DNA of 5,784 nucleotides from Bacillota bacterium (GTDB lineage Bacteria > Bacillota > DTU065): assembly GCA_012842235.1 (NCBI GenBank), contig DUTE01000286.1, forward strand, positions 1 to 5,784. The letters are read 5' to 3'. The translations under genes were made by a program, and so were the position numbers. The notes below the pieces were generated by a model, which saw nothing but the letters and a program-made list of their open reading frames with translations, did not search any database and was not told where the DNA came from. Numbering within the stretch: position 1 is the stretch's first letter; each line of letters starts with the position of its first letter. Shown here one piece after another: positions 1-3,764 of this stretch.

Positions 1-57
1 CACCTTGTTGCTTGCCACAAAGCTGGAGCACTAGGGAAGGTAGGTGAACGTGCATGA
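1..57 (+). CDS. C-terminal end of an oligopeptide/dipeptide-type ABC transporter ATPase (partial, OppD/DppD position)
   Basis: Only the last 18 codons are present, reading HLVACHKAGALGKVGERA and then TGA at 55-57. The HLVACH stretch is the typical end of the oligo_HPY C-terminal extension of OppD/OppF-family ATPases, and the same six residues occur at 321-326 of the next gene. Its cysteine would be the last of the four conserved cysteines of that extension. The stop overlaps the next start as ATGA (54-57), which implies translational coupling in one operon. Since the next gene is an OppF/DppF-type ATPase, this one most likely holds the OppD/DppD position of the heterodimeric importer. The family call rests on a short motif plus context. 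The gene begins outside the window. Confidence 0.72.
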   Translation, partial: HLVACHKAGALGKVGERA

Positions 58-1049
58 GTGATGCAGTCGTTGAGGTTAATAATCTAAAAAAACATTTTTA
101 CCTACGTAGGTCATTAAAAGATGCATTAGCTGGTAAACCTGTACCAGCTGTTCGTGCCGTTGATGGTGTTTCCTTTAGTGTAGGAAAGGGAGAAATAGTT
201 GGCGTTGTAGGTGAAAGTGGTTGTGGTAAAACTACTTTAGGTAGAGTTATTCTTAAACTTATCGAACCTACCGCTGGCCAAATTTTTGTAGAAGGAAAAG
301 ATATTACTCATCTTAAACCTGAAGAGATGAAACCTTATCGCCGACAGATGCAGCTTGTTTTCCAGGATCCATTTGAATCAATGAATCCAAGAATGGATAT
401 TTACAGTATTATCGCTGAACCTCTTCGTATTCAAGGTCTAGATAAAGATGAACACGAAGTAGAGGCGAAAATTCGTAAATCACTTGAAGAAGTAGAACTA
501 AAGCCTGCTGATGAATATATTTACCGTTATCCACATGAGTTATCAGGTGGTCAACGTCAGCGTATTGCTATTGCTAGAGCTTTAGTTTTAGATCCTGAGT
601 TTATTGTAGCTGATGAACCAGTCTCTATGTTAGACGTTTCTATTCGCGGAGAAGTTCTAAATTTAATGTTGAGATTGGCTAAAGAAAAAGGAGTTAGCTT
701 TGTCTATATTACACACGACTTAGCTACTGCACGACATATATGTGATAGAATCCTAGTTATGTATCTTGGGGAGACTGTAGAACAGTGCACTGCAGATCAA
801 CTAGTATACCAACCTCTACATCCGTATACTAGAGCTTTAATCTCTGCAGTCTTGCCACCTAAACCACAAAAAGGTGGTATTAGTGCAGTTCTAGAAGGAG
901 AAGTTCCTAATGCTGCAAATCCTCCTTCTGGATGTCGCCTTCATCCACGTTGTCCTATTGCAAAAGACATATGCTCAAAGGTAAGCCCAGAGCTTAAGGA
1001 TGTAGGAGATAATCACCTTGTTGCTTGTCACTTCGCTGAGAAAAAATAA
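54..1049 (+). CDS. Oligopeptide/dipeptide-type ABC transporter ATP-binding protein (OppF/DppF type)
   Basis: This 331-residue cytoplasmic ATPase would power an importer of peptides or related solutes (PepT/Opp/Dpp family). All nucleotide-binding motifs are intact: Walker A GESGCGKTT (53-61), Q-loop Q104 in LVFQDP, signature LSGGQRQR (163-170), Walker B FIVADEP with E188, D-loop SMLD (191-194) and switch histidine H221 in ITHD. The C-terminal oligo_HPY extension carries HPYTRAL (256-262) and GCRLHPRCP (293-301). Its cysteines C294, C300, C307 and C325 match the set known to hold a 4Fe-4S cluster in a thermophilic DppD. The length is normal for the family. The ATG at 54 has an AGGTGA Shine-Dalgarno site six bases upstream (42-47) and overlaps the preceding stop. 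It is the last gene of its operon, closed by the hairpin at 1055-1083. Some members import sugars, so the substrate cannot be told from this subunit. Confidence 0.95.
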   Translation: MSDAVVEVNNLKKHFYLRRSLKDALAGKPVPAVRAVDGVSFSVGKGEIVGVVGESGCGKTTLGRVILKLIEPTAGQIFVEGKDITHLKPEEMKPYRRQMQLVFQDPFESMNPRMDIYSIIAEPLRIQGLDKDEHEVEAKIRKSLEEVELKPADEYIYRYPHELSGGQRQRIAIARALVLDPEFIVADEPVSMLDVSIRGEVLNLMLRLAKEKGVSFVYITHDLATARHICDRILVMYLGETVEQCTADQLVYQPLHPYTRALISAVLPPKPQKGGISAVLEGEVPNAANPPSGCRLHPRCPIAKDICSKVSPELKDVGDNHLVACHFAEKK

Positions 1050-1054
1050 AATTA

Positions 1055-1084
1055 GGTCTCTGCTTTAAGGCAGAGGCCTTTTTA
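1055..1084 (+). terminator. Rho-independent terminator of the ABC transporter operon
   Basis: GGTCTCTGC (1055-1063) pairs with GCAGAGGCC (1070-1078) as a 9-bp stem containing one G-T pair. The loop is TTTAAG, and the stem runs straight into TTTTTA. It begins six bases after the ATPase stop codon and separates the transporter operon from the membrane-protein operon that follows. Confidence 0.9.
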
Positions 1085-1102
1085 TTATTTATAAAAAGGG
1101 AA

Positions 1103-1621
1103 ATGTCGGTAATTAGAGAATCTGTTAGTATAAAAAAGAGTAGAATTGGCAGGGATTTTATGAAAAGAAGGTTTGTAAGTTTATTACCTCTTCTAGTCGT
1201 ACTTGCTATATTTTTTGGGTTTGTGCTATTTGGTCTTAGTTCTAAATATGTAAAAGCAACACTAACAAAATCAGGATTTAGTGTCGATTTAATTTGTGAA
1301 AAGGCAGAAGATGGTTTGGACTTTATTATAGATATAAATAATGATGGACCTCTGCAAATTAATTTGGCTTTAGTTAGGATCAGATTAACTAAAAATGATG
1401 CGTATATTTGGTTTTCTAACTGGGATTTTAGACGAGAAGAAGAGGCCATTTCTTCTGGATCAAGTAAGAGGTACACACTTTCAATGGAATTACCTAAGGA
1501 AAAGTTTGAAGAGATAATTAATGAAGAGAAAATAGGCCTGAATGTAACTGGTGTATATGAGATAAAAGAAATAGGTGACATGAGCTTCGCCTACCCTATG
1601 GAGGTGAGGCTAGGTGGCTAA
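1103..1621 (+). CDS. Membrane-anchored protein with a probable LEA-2/WHy-like beta-sandwich domain
   Basis: In the long form this is a 172-residue protein with a basic N-terminus, one hydrophobic segment (about 24-45) and an outside-facing beta-rich domain (about 50-170). That domain shows the rhythm of LEA-2/WHy folds: FIIDINNDGPLQINL (74-88) resembles their asparagine-rich strand and loop, followed by a strand with IRLTKND, an ISSGSSKRYTL turn (116-126) and a terminal beta pair. The fold is inferred by eye and the function is unknown. The start is uncertain. ATG 1103 has only AAGGG two bases upstream and lies 20 bases past the terminator. Internal ATG 1160 (Met20, then KRRFVSLLPLL) has AGGGA four bases upstream, leaves room for a promoter (possible TATAAA at 1129-1134) and gives a cleaner signal-anchor. 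I list the longest form, but 1160 may be the true start. It is the first gene of a three-gene operon and overlaps the next gene by 8 bp. Confidence 0.75.
   Translation: MSVIRESVSIKKSRIGRDFMKRRFVSLLPLLVVLAIFFGFVLFGLSSKYVKATLTKSGFSVDLICEKAEDGLDFIIDINNDGPLQINLALVRIRLTKNDAYIWFSNWDFRREEEAISSGSSKRYTLSMELPKEKFEEIINEEKIGLNVTGVYEIKEIGDMSFAYPMEVRLGG
1600..1607 (+). promoter_or_regulatory. Shine-Dalgarno site fixing the GTG start at 1614
   Basis: GGAGGTGA is a near-perfect anti-16S match lying six bases before GTG 1614, inside the 3' end of the upstream coding region. It supports the overlapping GTG start and coupled translation. Confidence 0.8.
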
Positions 1622-2003
1622 GGTTAGAAAAAATGTTGCAATGTTAGCATCAACCATCATAATGGCTACAGTATTCCAAGGTTTTACTCTACAGGCCATT
1701 GCTCCAAGTTGGTTGGTTGTGTATTGTTATCCCTTAGGAAGTATTCTGATTTTTTTGTGTGGTTTTGTTTTAGGCCAAGAGTGGATTGAATTAGGAAAGG
1801 GTTTTTTTGCAATGGTGCGGCTAATTTTCTATTCTATTTTACTGGGTATGTTTATCAGTATATCTCCTGTGTTTTTTGGAGCTGAATTTGCTAATTTGGA
1901 TATGCTTTTTTCGTTTCTTTTAGGAAGGGGATTTATTGCTATACTTCTTTGGTGTGCTTTGGGGATGGTTGGAGTATTTACAGGGGTAAGTACAAGAATA
2001 TAA
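1614..2003 (+). CDS. Four-helix integral membrane protein of unknown function
   Basis: This 129-residue, very hydrophobic protein has a basic N-terminus (MAKVRK) and about four membrane segments near residues 8-30, 34-54, 63-86 and 98-125. There is no soluble domain and no motif I recognise. Polar or charged residues are confined to short loops, such as GQEWIELGK (54-62) and EFANLD (91-96), with few candidates inside the membrane. It starts with GTG, chosen because GGAGGTGA lies six bases upstream. It overlaps the upstream gene by 8 bp, and the next gene begins 16 bases after its stop, so all three are probably co-transcribed. It could be a membrane partner of the anchored and exported proteins on either side, but this rests only on gene order. 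Confidence 0.8.
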   Translation: MAKVRKNVAMLASTIIMATVFQGFTLQAIAPSWLVVYCYPLGSILIFLCGFVLGQEWIELGKGFFAMVRLIFYSILLGMFISISPVFFGAEFANLDMLFSFLLGRGFIAILLWCALGMVGVFTGVSTRI

Positions 2004-2006
2004 TTT

Positions 2007-2012
2007 GGAGGT
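2007..2012 (+). promoter_or_regulatory. Shine-Dalgarno site fixing the GTG start at 2020
   Basis: GGAGGT lies seven bases before GTG 2020. The in-frame TTG at 2005 overlaps this site and has no Shine-Dalgarno site of its own, so 2020 is the better start. The ATG at 2015 is out of frame and soon reaches a stop. Confidence 0.75.
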
Positions 2013-2019
2013 AAATGTT

Positions 2020-2889
2020 GTGTGGGTTTTATCATTGATAATAATTCTCGTTTTTAGCTCAAGTGCATATGCAGATGCAGGACTTTTGCAAAAAACTACA
2101 AAGAATGCTGTTTTTCACATACCTTGGGAAGGAAACACAATCTCCTGGGAATTCAATAAGAAAGATTGGGGGACATGGAATATATTGACTGTTTCGGTAA
2201 ATAAGAAGTATATTTCATCTCCAACCGGTACGGATTGGGAGTATGTCTATTTAGCTAAACCCAAAGAAGCGGTTACTGCCGATTGGCTCGGTGGTAATCA
2301 TGGAAATGAAGTTCTAAAGACATTAGAATTTATTGTAGACGGTCAAGTGGTTAAAGATGGGCTTTATAAAGTAGAAAGTAATTTGGTTATTAAAGAAACA
2401 ACTGACTTAGTTTATCCTGTTACTAAGGAGATTGTCGGCAGTGTCGTTAGACATTATGAGGTAAATCTGGAAAACCCAAATCGTCTTGATTTTTCACAAA
2501 AAACGATTTGGCATACAGACATGGATATTGATAGGGCTTATATCTGTATGCTTCCAATAGACAAACGCTACGGTAGGCATTTTGAGATGGGTAATATAAA
2601 AGACAGCTTTGCTAATAACGTAAAAACGGGAAATAGTAAGGGCTGGCAACATGTGACTGAAACATTCCTTTATGGCGATAATTCTTGGGGTATGATAGCA
2701 GGAATAGATAGCTTAGATTCAGTAGATCAATATCAATATTCAAAGGGTGGGGCCTTTGTCTGGGATTTGGCTAGTGATCACGTCAAATTATATTATCCAA
2801 GAGCTTATGAGATGGGGTGGAGGTCTGTTTTAGCAGATACAATATGGCAGAGCGCTAGTTACTTTATAGTTGTACCTGTTAACAACTAA
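2020..2889 (+). CDS. Exported aromatic-rich beta protein of unknown function
   Basis: Counted from GTG 2020 this is a 289-residue protein. It opens with a hydrophobic export signal (MWVLSLIIILVFSSSAYA) and a good signal-peptidase I site, AYA|DA, after residue 18. The usual basic n-region is missing from both candidate starts, which is odd. The mature part is predicted to be mostly beta, has about a dozen tryptophans and many tyrosines, and has a single cysteine (C176). Distinctive stretches are WLGGNHGNE (about 89-97) followed by LEFIVDGQ, and a central IWHTDMDIDRAYICMLP. A tryptophan-rich beta fold would suit carbohydrate binding or a mutarotase-like or lyase-like sandwich, but I do not recognise the family and see no firm catalytic set. 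It is the last gene of the three-gene operon and converges on the SleB-like gene across a shared hairpin. Export is likely; the function is unassigned. Confidence 0.8.
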   Translation: MWVLSLIIILVFSSSAYADAGLLQKTTKNAVFHIPWEGNTISWEFNKKDWGTWNILTVSVNKKYISSPTGTDWEYVYLAKPKEAVTADWLGGNHGNEVLKTLEFIVDGQVVKDGLYKVESNLVIKETTDLVYPVTKEIVGSVVRHYEVNLENPNRLDFSQKTIWHTDMDIDRAYICMLPIDKRYGRHFEMGNIKDSFANNVKTGNSKGWQHVTETFLYGDNSWGMIAGIDSLDSVDQYQYSKGGAFVWDLASDHVKLYYPRAYEMGWRSVLADTIWQSASYFIVVPVNN

Positions 2890-2918
2890 AAAAAAGTGTA
2901 GCCGTTAAGAGGGAAAGC

Positions 2919-2952
2919 AATTAAGCGGAGGCTAAGCCTCCGCTTAATTCTT
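2919..2952. terminator. Bidirectional intrinsic terminator between convergent genes
   Basis: AATTAAGCGGAGGC (2919-2932) is perfectly complementary to GCCTCCGCTTAATT (2936-2949) around a TAA loop, giving a 14-bp stem with a GC-rich core. Both outer flanks are T-rich when read outward (TTAATTCTT on plus, TTAATTGCTTT on minus). It lies between a plus-strand stop at 2889 and a minus-strand stop at 2958, so it most likely ends both transcripts. The U-tracts are interrupted, so efficiency may be moderate. Confidence 0.82.
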
Positions 2953-2957
2953 AGAAC

Positions 2958-3632
2958 TTAATATGGTATAGAAAAAAATCGATGATTCCCAATCTCTTTT
3001 AGAACGGGTTGCTTCCACACCCAGTTGGTTCTATAAGGATCATATGCCAAAACTTTTTCCGGATTAAAAAAGCCAAGAGCTTCTGTTAATTCGGGGTCAA
3101 ATCTACTACCTGAGATAATCTCTTGGGCGAGAGTTCTGATATTTTCAAAACTATTCTTGTCTTGCCAAGCAATATATATTTGCTGATCAGGTATACAGGA
3201 AAACTGCCAGTGTTTTTTCCCATTAGTTTCGGTATATTCAAATATTACATCAACGATTGAATTGTTAAAACGAAGATCTTTAACTCTATTTAATACTACT
3301 TGTCCAACTGCGGCTTGTCCCAAGAGAGGTTCTCCTCTAGCTTCAGCCCATATAAGTGATGCTAGCCAAAACACGGGATCAGGCGTTAAAGTTATAACTT
3401 CAGAACTTTTTCCTTTGTAGGTTTGAAAACCATAAGCCTCAATTTTAATATCGTTTTTTAGTTCAGAAACCTTATACATATATTGTGGTATTTCCATAAA
3501 AGTTGTTTTTTGATCTAAACTTGTTACAATAAAACCGATCTGACGGGGCCTTGTTATAGGTTTGTTATCTATGATAGGATTTGCAAAACAACCTCCTAAT
3601 ATTAGGGTTAGAACCAACATTAACCAAGTCAC
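2958..3632 (-). CDS. SleB-family (Hydrolase_2) cell wall hydrolase, predicted lipoprotein
   Basis: Counted from GTG 3632 this is a 224-residue protein predicted to cleave peptidoglycan glycan strands, as SleB does in spore cortex. A short lipoprotein signal ends in lipobox LGGC (12-15), so it should be tethered to the outer face of the membrane. A region of about 70 residues with no recognised domain precedes the catalytic domain (about 86-224). That domain has the family hallmarks: LIWAEARGEP with candidate catalytic glutamate E97, GQAAVGQVVLNRV (105-117), WQFSC (142-146), FFNP (188-191) and IGNHRFF (214-220). The N-terminal peptidoglycan-binding repeat typical of spore SleB is absent. The frame also offers GTG 3641, but that codon shares its G with the GAGGAGG site, while GTG 3632 lies eight bases from it. 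The gene sits downstream of the GHL10 gene on the same strand, separated by a terminator, so it probably has its own promoter; I could not identify a convincing one. A role in sporulation or germination is possible but unproven. Confidence 0.92.
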   Translation of the reverse strand: MTWLMLVLTLILGGCFANPIIDNKPITRPRQIGFIVTSLDQKTTFMEIPQYMYKVSELKNDIKIEAYGFQTYKGKSSEVITLTPDPVFWLASLIWAEARGEPLLGQAAVGQVVLNRVKDLRFNNSIVDVIFEYTETNGKKHWQFSCIPDQQIYIAWQDKNSFENIRTLAQEIISGSRFDPELTEALGFFNPEKVLAYDPYRTNWVWKQPVLKEIGNHRFFSIPY

Positions 3633-3640
3633 TAGACACA

Positions 3641-3647
3641 CCTCCTC
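3641..3647 (-). promoter_or_regulatory. Shine-Dalgarno site fixing the GTG start at 3632
   Basis: Read on the minus strand, 3647 to 3641 is GAGGAGG. Its last G is also the first base of the more distal GTG (3641-3639), which therefore cannot use it, whereas GTG 3632-3630 lies eight bases away. Confidence 0.75.
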
Positions 3648-3715
3648 AAGTTTAATTTATAACATTTTAACAGTGATTTCTAGGCATGGAAATAATTGCC
3701 AAAAGTTAGTTACCC
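3642..3715. other. Short intergenic leader upstream of the SleB-like gene
   Basis: About 74 AT-rich bases lie between the GHL10 terminator and the SleB-like gene, and the hydrolase promoter should be here because a terminator precedes it. On the minus strand I see TTGGCA and downstream AT-rich boxes (TTAAAAT, TTATAAAT), but no pair with 16-18 base spacing close to the vegetative consensus. I also find no clear sporulation-sigma pattern, so no promoter is called. Confidence 0.4.
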
Positions 3716-3750
3716 AAAAAAAGAGCTGCAGTTTTAACTGCAGCTCTTTT
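3716..3750 (-). terminator. Rho-independent terminator of the GHL10 gene
   Basis: On the minus strand AAAAGAGCTGCAGTT (3750-3736) pairs perfectly with AACTGCAGCTCTTTT (3733-3719) around a tiny AA core, which would relax to a small loop. The 3' arm merges into seven Ts (3722-3716). It begins 14 bases past the gene's first stop codon. On the plus strand the T run is only four bases, so minus-strand use is favoured. Confidence 0.9.
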
Positions 3751-3764
3751 GAATTACATGTTTA

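Noticed and set aside
1129..1134. TATAAA as a -10 promoter box for the three-gene operon
   Set aside because: The best -35 at 17 bases (TCGGTA) matches the consensus poorly, so it is mentioned as a possibility but not listed as a feature.
994..1581. Minus-strand open frame of 195 codons opposite the first cassette gene
   Set aside because: It is antisense to a plus-strand gene that has operon context and a coupled downstream start. It runs through the terminator hairpin and into the ATPase 3' end, and its translation has low-complexity Ser/Ile/Leu composition with no domain.
1829..2035. Minus-strand open frame of 68 codons
   Set aside because: It lies opposite the four-helix membrane gene and the next gene's start, has no Shine-Dalgarno site or recognisable product, and is best explained as a shadow frame.
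3716..3750. The long inverted repeat as a mobile-element end or an operator
   Set aside because: A perfect stem followed by seven Ts just after the GHL10 stop codons is fully explained as an intrinsic terminator, and no second copy or transposase is present.
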